This document shows, one piece after another, positions 1 to 6,873 of a stretch of DNA of 10,935 nucleotides. Source of the stretch: Cypionkella sp. (lineage in GTDB: Bacteria; Pseudomonadota; Alphaproteobacteria; Rhodobacterales; Rhodobacteraceae). Each line of letters starts with the position of its first letter. The stretch's first letter is position 1. The DNA lies in contig JAGPBG010000037.1 of NCBI GenBank assembly GCA_018063485.1, positions 1 through 10,935 of the forward strand, given 5' to 3'. The notes beneath the pieces are model-generated. The model was not told the DNA's origin. It saw only the letters and a list, made by a program, of their open reading frames with translations, and made no database searches. A program made the translations under genes and the position numbers.

Positions 1-1
1 C

Positions 2-136
2 TGTGACGGCGGCGAAGGGGCTTTGGGTCATCCACGCGTTTGGCTGACGATTCCGCAAGATACCGGCTTTGTCGAATGTGGCTATTGCGACAAGCGTTAC
101 GAGATCGACCGCGCTCATGCCCAGGATGACCACTGA
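2..136 (+). CDS. CHCC zinc-finger domain protein, 3' part
   Basis: The 5' end lies outside the window; 44 codons and a TGA stop are visible. The peptide starts [15 protein letters not shown] and continues with [10 protein letters not shown]. The ligand pattern is one Cys, a His nine residues on, then a C-x2-C pair, which is the zinc-binding signature of the short zf-CHCC family (related to the NDUFS6 subunit of respiratory complex I). Free-standing members in alphaproteobacteria are about 60-80 residues long, so roughly 20-30 residues should be missing. The family is small and its bacterial role is poorly defined; a structural or assembly role linked to complex I is inference from homology. 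The stop codon (134-136) overlaps the probable CTG start of the next gene, so the two are probably translated from one message. Confidence 0.85.
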   Translation, partial: CDGGEGALGHPRVWLTIPQDTGFVECGYCDKRYEIDRAHAQDDH

Positions 137-801
137 AGCTGTTTCGCCCAACAAGCCAGAGGCTGCGGCGCGCATTGCTTGCAGCAATTTTTGTGGTGTC
201 ATGGCCGATTTGGTTTTATGGTGCCGCGACCCTGGGTGCGGTCTTTCCCGGAACGCCCGCCAGCCTGCAACCCGGAACTGAAATCCTTGTCGCTATCGCG
301 CGTGGCCCATTTCGCTATGATCTGATGCTGCCTCTGATGCCCGAAGTGCGCGAGCGCTATGGTTTTGCCAAATCACAGGGGCTGGACATTGAAAATCCAG
401 CGGCCGAATGGCTGCTGATCGGACGCGGCGGGTCGCAGATGGTGCGCGCGCCGGGCATGGTGTCAATTCTTCGCGCGATGGTGGGCGACGCGGCCGTGAT
501 TGAGCTGGGTCTGGCTGGAAATGTTCAAGGCGTGAAAGGCTTGCGGTTCTTTACTTTGTCCGAGCCGCAATTCAAGGCCCTCTTGTCTGCGGTGGATGAC
601 GCCTTTTCGCGCGATCAGGCGCGCGGGCCAGTGCCGGTTGCACCTGATCGCCCGCTTTACGCGGCTATTGGCGCAAGTTCGCTGCTTTACAATGGCAATG
701 TCTGGTTGGGTGAGGTGTTGCTTGCAGCGGGGCTTTCCTTTGGCCGCTGGACGCCCACCCCGCAATCGGTGAGTTTTGCGCTGGATTGGCAGAACGGTTA
801 G
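133..801 (+). CDS. DUF2459 / TIGR02117-like membrane-anchored protein, active-site residues lost
   Basis: I read this as 222 residues from CTG at 133. An AGGA lies 6 bases upstream (123-126), the start overlaps the preceding stop in the form CTGA, and the first residues ([12 protein letters not shown]) give a basic N-terminus before a hydrophobic anchor (about residues 14-35). The common alternative, TTG at 175 (208 residues), has no well-placed ribosome site and lacks the basic stretch. The body matches DUF2459/TIGR02117 as I recall it: an early beta strand before the G-[IV]-H-T segment, AEWL followed by [12 protein letters not shown], and a closing segment around N-x-W and RWTP. At the conserved positions, however, the usual His is Arg (residue 61, GPFRYDL), GWG is GRG (97-99) and the Cys of the NTCNxW motif is Gly (188, YNGNVW). 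The frame is open throughout, so it is not an obvious pseudogene. The family's function is unknown; a papain/NlpC-like hydrolase role has been the natural guess. No separate promoter is evident before polA 71 bases on. Confidence 0.7.
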   Translation: MKLFRPTSQRLRRALLAAIFVVSWPIWFYGAATLGAVFPGTPASLQPGTEILVAIARGPFRYDLMLPLMPEVRERYGFAKSQGLDIENPAAEWLLIGRGGSQMVRAPGMVSILRAMVGDAAVIELGLAGNVQGVKGLRFFTLSEPQFKALLSAVDDAFSRDQARGPVPVAPDRPLYAAIGASSLLYNGNVWLGEVLLAAGLSFGRWTPTPQSVSFALDWQNG

Positions 802-872
802 CGGCGGAATGGGTGGCAAGGCTGCGCGCTTCGTGGCAATACTGGGGGCCATAGAACAGAGGCGGGCGACAT

Positions 873-3680
873 ATGGCTTTCGGCAAGGGCAACCATCTTC
901 ACCTCATTGACGGCTCTGCTTTCATCTTCCGCGCCTATCACGCGCTGCCGCCCCTGACGCGCAAGTCCGATGGTATGCCGGTGGGTGCGGTTGCGGGGTT
1001 TTGCAACCTTTTGTGGGGCGAGTTGACCGCCAGCCGCAAGGAAACTGCCCCGACCCATATCGCGGTGATTTTTGACGCCGGATCGAAAACCTTCCGCAAC
1101 GACATATACCCGGCTTACAAAGCCAACCGCCCGGAATTGCCCGAAGACCTGCGCCCGCAATTCGCCTTCACCCGCGCCGCCACCCGCGCCTTCAATGTGC
1201 CCTGCATCGAGGTTGAGGGGTTTGAGGCCGATGATATCATTGCAACCCTCGCCCGCCGTGCGGTTGAGGCTGGCGGCACGGCCACCATCATCTCATCTGA
1301 CAAAGACCTGATGCAACTGATCGGGCCGGGCGTGGATATGCTTGACCCGATGAAGAACAAACGTATCGGCCCCGATGAGGTGTTCGAAAAATTCGGCGTG
1401 ACCCCGAACCGTGTGGTCGATGTGCAATCTCTGGCCGGGGATTCCACCGACAACGTGCCGGGCGCGCCGGGGATCGGGATCAAGACTGCCGCCCTGCTGA
1501 TTCAGGAATACGGCGATCTTGACACCCTCTTGGCCCGAGCGGGTGAGATCAAACAACCCAAACGCCGCGAGGCGCTGGTGGACAATGCCGATCTGATCCG
1601 CATCTCGCGACAGTTGGTATCGCTTGATGACCAAATGGTTCTGGACGTTGCGCTGGAAACGCTTGATCTGAAAGCGCCCGAAGCTGACGTGGTGATGGGT
1701 TTTCTGAAAGAGATGGAGTTTCAGACTCTTACCAAACGCGTTGCCGAAAAACTGAAGGTTGAAGCGCCTCTGCTGGAGACAGCCCGTGGTATGCATGTCG
1801 AAGGTGCGCATGATGAGGTGCAGGAAGTACCGCAACTCCCCTTCGATTCTTCTGCTTACGAATGTATCCGCGACGAGGCCGCGCTTGCGCGCTGGCTGGC
1901 CCGCATCACCGAGCGCGGCTATGTGGCGGTGGATACCGAAACCACCAGCCTTGATGAAATGCGCGCCGAACTGGTTGGCATCTCGCTTTGCGTTGATGCA
2001 GGCAAGGCTGCCTATATCCCGTTGGGCCACAAACAGGGCGGCGGCGACCTGTTTGGCAGCACCGAACTGGTTGAGGGACAGATGCCTGTGGAGGTGGCGC
2101 TGGCCGCTTTGAAACCGATGCTTCAGGATGCTTCGATCCTGAAAATCGGTCAGAATATGAAATATGATTGGAAAATCCTCGCCCGCCACGGCGTCCACAT
2201 CACGCCATTCGATGACACGATGCTGTTGTCATCGGCAATGCAGGCGGGGCTGAACGGCCATGGCATGGACGCGCTTTCCGAGAAATACCTGGGCCATCAA
2301 CCGATTCCGATCAAATCCCTGCTCGGCTCGGGTAAATCGCAGATCACCTTTGATCGCGTGGGCATCGACGACGCCGTGAAATACGCCGCCGAAGATGCTG
2401 ACGTGACCCTGCGCCTGTGGCAATTGTTCAAGCCGCTACTGCACAAAAGCCGCGTAACAACGGTTTACGAAACGCTGGAGCGACCTCTGGTCACCGTGCT
2501 GGCCGAGATGGAAATGGCAGGCGTGCAGGTGGACCGCGATACGCTGTCGCGGATGTCGAATGCTTTTGCGCAAAAGATGGCGGGGCTGGAGGCGGAAATC
2601 CAGCAACAAGCGGGGCAACCCTTCAACGTGGGTTCTCCCAAACAACTGGGTGAGATCCTCTTCGACAAGCTGGGCCTTTCCGGCGGTGAAAAAGGAAAAA
2701 CCGGTGCCTATGCGACCGGTGCCGATATCCTCGAAGACCTTGCCACCGAACATGTGCTGCCGGGGCTGGTGCTGGATTGGCGGCAGTTAGCGAAACTGAA
2801 ATCCACCTATACCGATGCGCTGCAAGATCATATCAACCCCGAAACCGGCCGCGTCCACACTTCTTATTCGATCACAGGGGCGGTGACGGGCCGCCTGTCC
2901 TCCACTGATCCAAACCTGCAAAATATCCCGATCCGTTCCGAGGAAGGCCGCCGAATCCGTGAGGCTTTTGTGGCTCCAGCAGGCAAGACGCTGGTTTCGC
3001 TGGATTATTCCCAGATCGAGCTTCGCATCCTGGCCCATGTTGCCGATATCCCCTCGCTGCAACAGGCGTTCAAAGAGGGCATCGACATCCATGCGATGAC
3101 CGCGAGCGAGATGTTCAACGTGCCGCTGGCCGAGATGACGCCGGACATTCGCCGCCGCGCCAAAGCGATCAACTTTGGGGTGATCTACGGCATCTCGGGA
3201 TTTGGCCTTGCCCGCAACCTGCGTATCCCGCGTGCCGAGGCCCAAGGTTTCATCGACCGCTACTTTGAACGCTACCCAGGTATCAAGGAATATATGGCCG
3301 AAACCATCGGCTTTGCGCAAAAGAATGGCTATGTCCAAACTCTGTTTGGCCGCAAGATCCACACCCCGGAAATCAACGCCAAAGGCCCCGGTGCGGGCTT
3401 TGCCAAGCGCGCAGCAATCAACGCGCCGATTCAGGGCACCGCCGCCGACGTGATCCGCCGCGCCATGATCCGTATGCCCGCAGCTATCGCCGATCTGCCA
3501 GCGAGGATGCTGTTGCAAGTCCATGACGAGCTGCTGTTCGAGGTGGACTGCAGCGCCGTCCCGGCTCTGATCACCGCCGCCAAAGCGGTGATGGAGAACG
3601 CCGCCCACCCGGCCGTGCATATCAAAGTGCCGCTGATCGCAGACTCCGGCATCGGGCAGAGCTGGGCCGAAGCCCACTAA
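873..3680 (+). CDS. polA: DNA polymerase I
   Basis: A 935-residue family A polymerase, close to the 928 residues of the E. coli enzyme. It removes RNA primers and fills gaps in replication and excision repair. The 5'-3' exonuclease domain covers about residues 1-290 (HLIDGSAFIFRAYHALPP, FEADDIIATLARR, AGDSTDNVPGAPGIG). The proofreading domain (about 340-520) keeps the DxE of ExoI (D354, E356), the ExoII Asp (D432 in NMKYD) and the ExoIII Y-x3-D (Y504, D508), so proofreading should work. The polymerase domain has motif A with D711 (LDYSQIELR), the O-helix motif B R760-K764-F768-Y772 (RRRAKAINFGVIYG) and motif C H884-D885-E886 (LQVHDELLFEV). Phe at 768, equivalent to E. coli F762, predicts discrimination against dideoxynucleotides. 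The ATG start has GAGGCGG a few bases upstream. It follows two short plus-strand genes and converges on the HIT gene. Confidence 0.98.
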   Translation: MAFGKGNHLHLIDGSAFIFRAYHALPPLTRKSDGMPVGAVAGFCNLLWGELTASRKETAPTHIAVIFDAGSKTFRNDIYPAYKANRPELPEDLRPQFAFTRAATRAFNVPCIEVEGFEADDIIATLARRAVEAGGTATIISSDKDLMQLIGPGVDMLDPMKNKRIGPDEVFEKFGVTPNRVVDVQSLAGDSTDNVPGAPGIGIKTAALLIQEYGDLDTLLARAGEIKQPKRREALVDNADLIRISRQLVSLDDQMVLDVALETLDLKAPEADVVMGFLKEMEFQTLTKRVAEKLKVEAPLLETARGMHVEGAHDEVQEVPQLPFDSSAYECIRDEAALARWLARITERGYVAVDTETTSLDEMRAELVGISLCVDAGKAAYIPLGHKQGGGDLFGSTELVEGQMPVEVALAALKPMLQDASILKIGQNMKYDWKILARHGVHITPFDDTMLLSSAMQAGLNGHGMDALSEKYLGHQPIPIKSLLGSGKSQITFDRVGIDDAVKYAAEDADVTLRLWQLFKPLLHKSRVTTVYETLERPLVTVLAEMEMAGVQVDRDTLSRMSNAFAQKMAGLEAEIQQQAGQPFNVGSPKQLGEILFDKLGLSGGEKGKTGAYATGADILEDLATEHVLPGLVLDWRQLAKLKSTYTDALQDHINPETGRVHTSYSITGAVTGRLSSTDPNLQNIPIRSEEGRRIREAFVAPAGKTLVSLDYSQIELRILAHVADIPSLQQAFKEGIDIHAMTASEMFNVPLAEMTPDIRRRAKAINFGVIYGISGFGLARNLRIPRAEAQGFIDRYFERYPGIKEYMAETIGFAQKNGYVQTLFGRKIHTPEINAKGPGAGFAKRAAINAPIQGTAADVIRRAMIRMPAAIADLPARMLLQVHDELLFEVDCSAVPALITAAKAVMENAAHPAVHIKVPLIADSGIGQSWAEAH

Positions 3681-3706
3681 GCGCTTTCATCTTGGCCCGA
3701 ATGCTC

Positions 3707-3758
3707 CCGCCGGAGGCGGTCGGCGCGTCAGCGCTAAAAGGGCTTGCGCCGCAGGCGC
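3707..3758. terminator. Paired GC hairpins between convergent polA and HIT genes
   Basis: Two compact perfect hairpins lie between the converging stops: CCGCC-GGA-GGCGG at 3707-3719 and GCGCC-GCA-GGCGC at 3746-3758. On the minus strand the second is followed by AAGCCCTTTT, a short T tract, so it could terminate the HIT transcript. On the plus strand neither is followed by a T run, so intrinsic termination of polA is weaker. Such GC-rich mini-palindromes are common between genes in this bacterial group, so termination is inference. Confidence 0.4.
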
Positions 3759-3767
3759 GCTATCAGA

Positions 3768-4130
3768 TCACCGCTCGACCAGCCGCCCCAACACCCGCCC
3801 GCCAAGGATATGCAGATGGTAATGCGGCACTTCCTGCATCCCATGTGCGCCGGCATTGGTTATCGCACGGTAGCCCTCCTCCACCCCCACCATCGCGCAT
3901 ATTTTCGCGCAGGCACGGTGGAAATCCACGATCTCTTCTGCCGGGGCCTCGGCAGCGAAATGGTCAAATGTGACATAAGGCCCCTTTGGGATCACCAGTA
4001 CATGCACCGGAGCGGCCGGGTTGATATCGTGAAAAGCCAAGGAATGCGGGGTTTCCAGCACGGTTTTGTTGGGGATTTCCCCGCGCAGGATGCGGGCGAA
4101 GATATTGGTTGGATCATAGGTATGGGGCAT
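3768..4130 (-). CDS. HIT family protein (HinT-like purine nucleoside phosphoramidase)
   Basis: 120 residues, the normal size for HinT/PKCI-type HIT proteins. The histidine triad is H103-Y-H105-L-H107 followed by I-L-G-G; H105 would be the nucleophile that takes the AMP group. The N-terminal part IFARILRGEIPNKTVLE and the segment HVLVIPKGP (43-51) are also typical. The family cleaves AMP-linked phosphoramidates and similar adenylated compounds in the cytoplasm. The start chosen is ATG at 4130, giving the usual MPHTYDPTNIF N-terminus; an upstream in-frame extension to 4196 would lie wholly inside the preceding gene and adds unrelated residues. Only 4 bases separate this start from the stop of the glycosyltransferase, and no good ribosome site precedes it, so translation probably depends on coupling to that gene. 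A link in function between the two is not established. Confidence 0.93.
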   Translation of the reverse strand: MPHTYDPTNIFARILRGEIPNKTVLETPHSLAFHDINPAAPVHVLVIPKGPYVTFDHFAAEAPAEEIVDFHRACAKICAMVGVEEGYRAITNAGAHGMQEVPHYHLHILGGRVLGRLVER

Positions 4131-4134
4131 GGGG

Positions 4135-5712
4135 TCAGTCCACAAACAGGTATTCGGTCGCCGCAATCTCGCGGGCTTTCTCAACGGGGATATCAAGAAA
4201 CTCGGCCAGAGGCACGGTATTTTCCTCGACGGTTGCGCTTTGCCTCAGTCGCGCCAGATTGGCAAAGCCTGCATCCCGCAATCGGTCGGATTCGAACCGC
4301 ACATCATAGCGGATCGTTGGCAGCAGCCGGTCGATGGTTTCTTGCGGCGTGCGATCTCCAGCCAGACCCACACGTTTGGCATGGCCGATCAGATAGTCAT
4401 CGCTGAAATCGCATTCGATTTCCAATAGCCGTACCTTGGCCTTGTCGTTATAGAAATCTTGCATCAGATCGACATTGGCCGGATCAATGCACACGATCAG
4501 CTTGTCGGTCTGCCAATAGTCAAACAACATCCGCATCAGCGCGCGTCTATGCCGAGTGCGCTTTTCCAGCGTTGACTGGATACCGCCGAGATCGGGCAGC
4601 GGCGTTGACGCCTCATTGAACAGATACTCAAGTGCAGGCAGACCAGTAACCTGACGCACGCGCTCAACCAGGCGCTTTGCAACGTGCCATTTCTTGCAGG
4701 TTACCATCATCAGCGTGCGCTCTCGGCCCAAAGAGCTTTCGGTTTCCCAGAACCGCGGGGCAAACCGCCGGCCGATCCGACCACGCCCGGCCAGAAACTG
4801 AAACAGCGTGCGCCCTTCGTTCGAAATGCCAAAGCGGACATTCTTTGCGGCATATAGATTGCCCAAGCGTTCCTTCAGATCCTTGGCATCCGGGCTGATC
4901 TTGCGGGCAAACAGATAGTCCTGGCTGATAAGAAGATCATATTGATCATCATAGAAATTCACCGGCATCCCGTAATCGGTGAACATCAGGAAGGTCAGCG
5001 TCCGCGCACGGATCTGGTGTTCCGGTACCAGATGCCGCACGATGGTTTGAAAAAATGTCTCATCCGGGATCCAGGTTGTACTGAAAAAACGCATCACATC
5101 GCGACGTTTGCTGGCAAAATCAAGCACCGACTCGATTGTGCGCCTGCGTAGGCACCACCATTGGCTGCCGATCTGCATCCCGATGTCGGCGGGTATCTTG
5201 CGTGCCAAATGCAGGCGTTTTTGCAGGTTCATCGAGGCATAGAACAGCGGCTTGGAGTTTCGCTCGTTGAACCAGTGGCGATAGATCAGCCGTTCTTGCT
5301 TGATCCCGGTCTTGATCCATTCCGATTTGAAGAAATCGAAGCTCTCGATGTAATCGACATCTTCCTTGTCCAGAAAATCATGAGTGTATTCGGCCGATTT
5401 TATGGGCATGCAATCGCCCGACAGCATGTAAAAATGCGTTGCCCGCGGGAATTGCTCGACTGCCGCCTGAACCGCTTGCAAGGTGGCGTCAATCAGGCTC
5501 CATTCGCCCCAGCCGCATTTCACGCGGCGCTTGGCAAAGGTGACAGACTGGTTTGGCTCAAGCGCCGTCTTGATCAGATCGTAGTCCTTTGACGCGGCGC
5601 GGCCATCGAAATGGATCGCCACAAAGTCGCCTGCCGCCGTCAGGCGTTGTGCCTGGGCGATGATCCCGGCAGGATCCTTGTGACACAGAAGAATGAAGGC
5701 GATTCTTGCCAT
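4135..5712 (-). CDS. Core-2/I-branching-type glycosyltransferase with C-terminal DUF5928-like domain
   Basis: 525 residues from ATG at 5712 (MARIAFILLCHKDP). A GTG at 5730 would add six residues; neither start has a clear ribosome site, and the ATG gives the family-like N-terminus. The first ~260 residues resemble the GT14 Branch family (beta-1,6-N-acetylglucosaminyltransferase type): AIHFDGR (32-38), KCGWGEWSLIDATLQA (65-80), HFYMLSGDCMPIK (93-105), GSQWWCLRRRTIE (182-194) and TWIPDETFFQT (213-223). The rest, about residues 265-525, is a soluble alpha/beta-looking domain that I cannot assign; in Rhodobacteraceae this extension is, I believe, catalogued as DUF5928. There is no signal peptide or membrane segment, so it should act in the cytoplasm or at the inner face of the membrane on a lipid- or sugar-linked acceptor. 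Acceptor and sugar donor cannot be read from the sequence. It is divergent from a sulfotransferase, suggesting both modify the same glycan, and precedes the HIT gene by 4 bases. Confidence 0.85.
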   Translation of the reverse strand: MARIAFILLCHKDPAGIIAQAQRLTAAGDFVAIHFDGRAASKDYDLIKTALEPNQSVTFAKRRVKCGWGEWSLIDATLQAVQAAVEQFPRATHFYMLSGDCMPIKSAEYTHDFLDKEDVDYIESFDFFKSEWIKTGIKQERLIYRHWFNERNSKPLFYASMNLQKRLHLARKIPADIGMQIGSQWWCLRRRTIESVLDFASKRRDVMRFFSTTWIPDETFFQTIVRHLVPEHQIRARTLTFLMFTDYGMPVNFYDDQYDLLISQDYLFARKISPDAKDLKERLGNLYAAKNVRFGISNEGRTLFQFLAGRGRIGRRFAPRFWETESSLGRERTLMMVTCKKWHVAKRLVERVRQVTGLPALEYLFNEASTPLPDLGGIQSTLEKRTRHRRALMRMLFDYWQTDKLIVCIDPANVDLMQDFYNDKAKVRLLEIECDFSDDYLIGHAKRVGLAGDRTPQETIDRLLPTIRYDVRFESDRLRDAGFANLARLRQSATVEENTVPLAEFLDIPVEKAREIAATEYLFVD

Positions 5713-5852
5713 TATGGAAATATTAAGCACATAGATATGTCATTGTTTCCCTAATTAGCGCGAACAGCCATTGAAAAGACAGAGTTTGTTTGCTTTTTTG
5801 TGCCGAATTGGTTCCGACACGCCTTTGGTGTGCCGGGCGTAAGGAGAATGGT
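5713..5852. promoter_or_regulatory. Divergent promoter region, glycosyltransferase / sulfotransferase
   Basis: This 140-base spacer separates two divergent genes and is clearly richer in A and T than the surrounding coding DNA, with tracts such as GGAAATATTAAGCACATAGA and a run of six T at about 5793-5799. Promoters for both genes must lie here or start inside it. A TTGAAA at 5771-5776 could serve as a plus-strand -35 box, but I see no convincing -10 at the right distance, so I do not name exact promoters. No operator palindrome stands out. Confidence 0.5.
5841..5846 (+). promoter_or_regulatory. Ribosome binding site AAGGAG that fixes the sulfotransferase start
   Basis: AAGGAG sits 6 bases before the ATG at 5853. 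It decides against an in-frame upstream start at 5790, which lies 5' of this site and would add 21 residues not resembling the family, and against the out-of-frame ATG at 5848. Confidence 0.85.
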
Positions 5853-6671
5853 ATGGGTTTCCCCGGAACGTGGATGACGGAAAGCGAAAGTGTGGTTTAT
5901 CGGGTGGTGCCAAAATGCGCCTGCTCGACCATTGGCCAGATCATGTTTTACTCCGACCACGGTGAATTTTTTGACGGCGACATCCATGATGCCACCGCAG
6001 GCATGCACAAATGGGCGCTGGAGGGCAGCCAGCAGCTTATCGAGCGCAATGTAAAGACGCATGAATCCTATGCCTTTACCTGCGTGCGCAATCCCTACAC
6101 GCGGATCCTGTCGTCGTTCTTTGACAAGATCTGTGGCGTCCAGCGCAATGGAAAACGCTATCGCGGCAATCTGGTGCCGCTTTTGGTACAAAAATACGGG
6201 ATCGAAGTAGGTGGGCCGGATGGTCGCGCCGAGTTCGATCAGATCGCCAGTTTCCGCCGCTTTCTGCTCTTTGCGCGCGACACGATCCGGTTCAAGAAGC
6301 CGATGGAGCCCGATATCCACTGGTCGGCCATGGCGGGTCACATTTCGACCTATATCGTCAACGGTGGGCGCTATGATCAGATTTTCTTCACTGAGAAGTT
6401 TGATGAAGGCATGGCCGGGGTGCTGAAACACATCACCACCAGGCACAAGGTTGATCTGAAAAAGATTCCCAGGTTCAACGAGAGCGAAGGTCACGGGCCC
6501 AAACGCTTGCATCCAGTCGAGGATTACTTTGACGATCTGTCAAAACATCTGATGTGGGAAATCTACAAGCGCGATTTCCAGCTTTTCAAATATGATTTCG
6601 ACAATCCGGCCAACAAGATGCCGCTGGCAGAGGTTGATCTGGCCGAAGTTCACGCCAAGCTTGGGGACTGA
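5853..6671 (+). CDS. Sulfotransferase family 2 (carbohydrate-type) protein
   Basis: 272 residues. The two PAPS-binding elements are visible: the 5'-phosphosulfate loop VVPKCACSTIGQIM (residues 18-31, with K21 and S25/T26) and the 3'-phosphate segment CVRNPYTRILSSFF (77-90, with R79, R84 and S87). This pattern is that of the Sulfotransfer_2 family, which moves a sulfuryl group from PAPS to a sugar hydroxyl. A later segment, ISTYIVNGGRYDQIFFTEKF, matches the family's core, where the enzyme usually closes the cofactor site. No signal peptide or membrane helix is seen, unlike animal Golgi relatives, so it should act in the cytoplasm with cytoplasmic PAPS. The divergent glycosyltransferase points to a sulfated exopolysaccharide or lipopolysaccharide side chain as product; the acceptor is inference. 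Its 3' side converges on the oxidoreductase gene, with a long palindrome between. Confidence 0.87.
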   Translation: MGFPGTWMTESESVVYRVVPKCACSTIGQIMFYSDHGEFFDGDIHDATAGMHKWALEGSQQLIERNVKTHESYAFTCVRNPYTRILSSFFDKICGVQRNGKRYRGNLVPLLVQKYGIEVGGPDGRAEFDQIASFRRFLLFARDTIRFKKPMEPDIHWSAMAGHISTYIVNGGRYDQIFFTEKFDEGMAGVLKHITTRHKVDLKKIPRFNESEGHGPKRLHPVEDYFDDLSKHLMWEIYKRDFQLFKYDFDNPANKMPLAEVDLAEVHAKLGD

Positions 6672-6755
6672 GAGGTCAGGCAGAGTGCTCTGCAGGCCAT
6701 GGCAGCAATGCACCGAACGGCGGGGCAGTCTCTTGGCGGAGGCGCCTCGTGGTCC
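6672..6755. other. Intergenic spacer with two short palindromes
   Basis: Directly after the sulfotransferase stop there is GCAGAG-TG-CTCTGC at 6680-6693 and the ten-base palindrome GAGGCGCCTC at 6739-6748. Neither is followed by a T run. They may help end transcription, but the loop of the first is too short for a standard hairpin, and I see no gene here. Confidence 0.4.
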
Positions 6756-6873
6756 CTAGAGCGCGTTGCGTCAATTTGAATTCACCTTGCAACCCGAACG
6801 CGTTTGCAAGCGCAATCGCTGCCTCGGGTTGCAAGGTGAATACATGTATCCGATTGAACGCAACGCGCTCTAG
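6756..6873. repeat. 118-bp long inverted repeat, MITE-like / dispersed palindromic element
   Basis: The ends are perfect 16-base inverted repeats (CTAGAGCGCGTTGCGT at 6756-6771 and its complement at 6858-6873). A second perfect 18-base pair lies inside (ATTCACCTTGCAACCCGA at 6780-6797, complement at 6824-6841). Between the two paired blocks the arms differ: 8 bases on the left (6772-6779) against 16 on the right (6842-6857), the right one containing the palindrome ATACATGTAT. A 26-base loop (6798-6823) closes the structure. There is no reading frame of note. Size, high symmetry and CTAG at both outer edges suit a non-autonomous MITE or large REP-type element. I recall similar GAGCGCGTTGCGT-ended palindromes in Rhodobacteraceae genomes, but only one copy is in this window. 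As RNA it would fold into a very strong hairpin and could act as a two-way terminator for the convergent genes. Confidence 0.85.

Noticed and set aside
69..281. 70-codon plus-strand frame across the zinc-finger end and DUF2459 start
   Set aside because: Out of frame with both genes; the family-like membrane anchor and the later motifs are in the frame that starts at 133.
1293..2198. 301-codon minus-strand open frame inside polA
   Set aside because: Antisense shadow of a strongly conserved polymerase gene in GC-rich DNA; the translated sequence is rich in His, Gln and Arg and resembles no family.
2787..3677. 296-codon minus-strand open frame over the polA polymerase domain
   Set aside because: Shadow of polA with the same codon bias effect; no family features or ribosome site.
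3692..4406. Plus-strand frames of 93 and 220 codons downstream of polA
   Set aside because: They run across the polA-HIT spacer and over the HIT gene and glycosyltransferase in antisense, with no conserved motif.
5161..5592. 143-codon plus-strand open frame inside the glycosyltransferase gene
   Set aside because: Antisense shadow; the minus-strand frame has continuous GT14-like motifs here.
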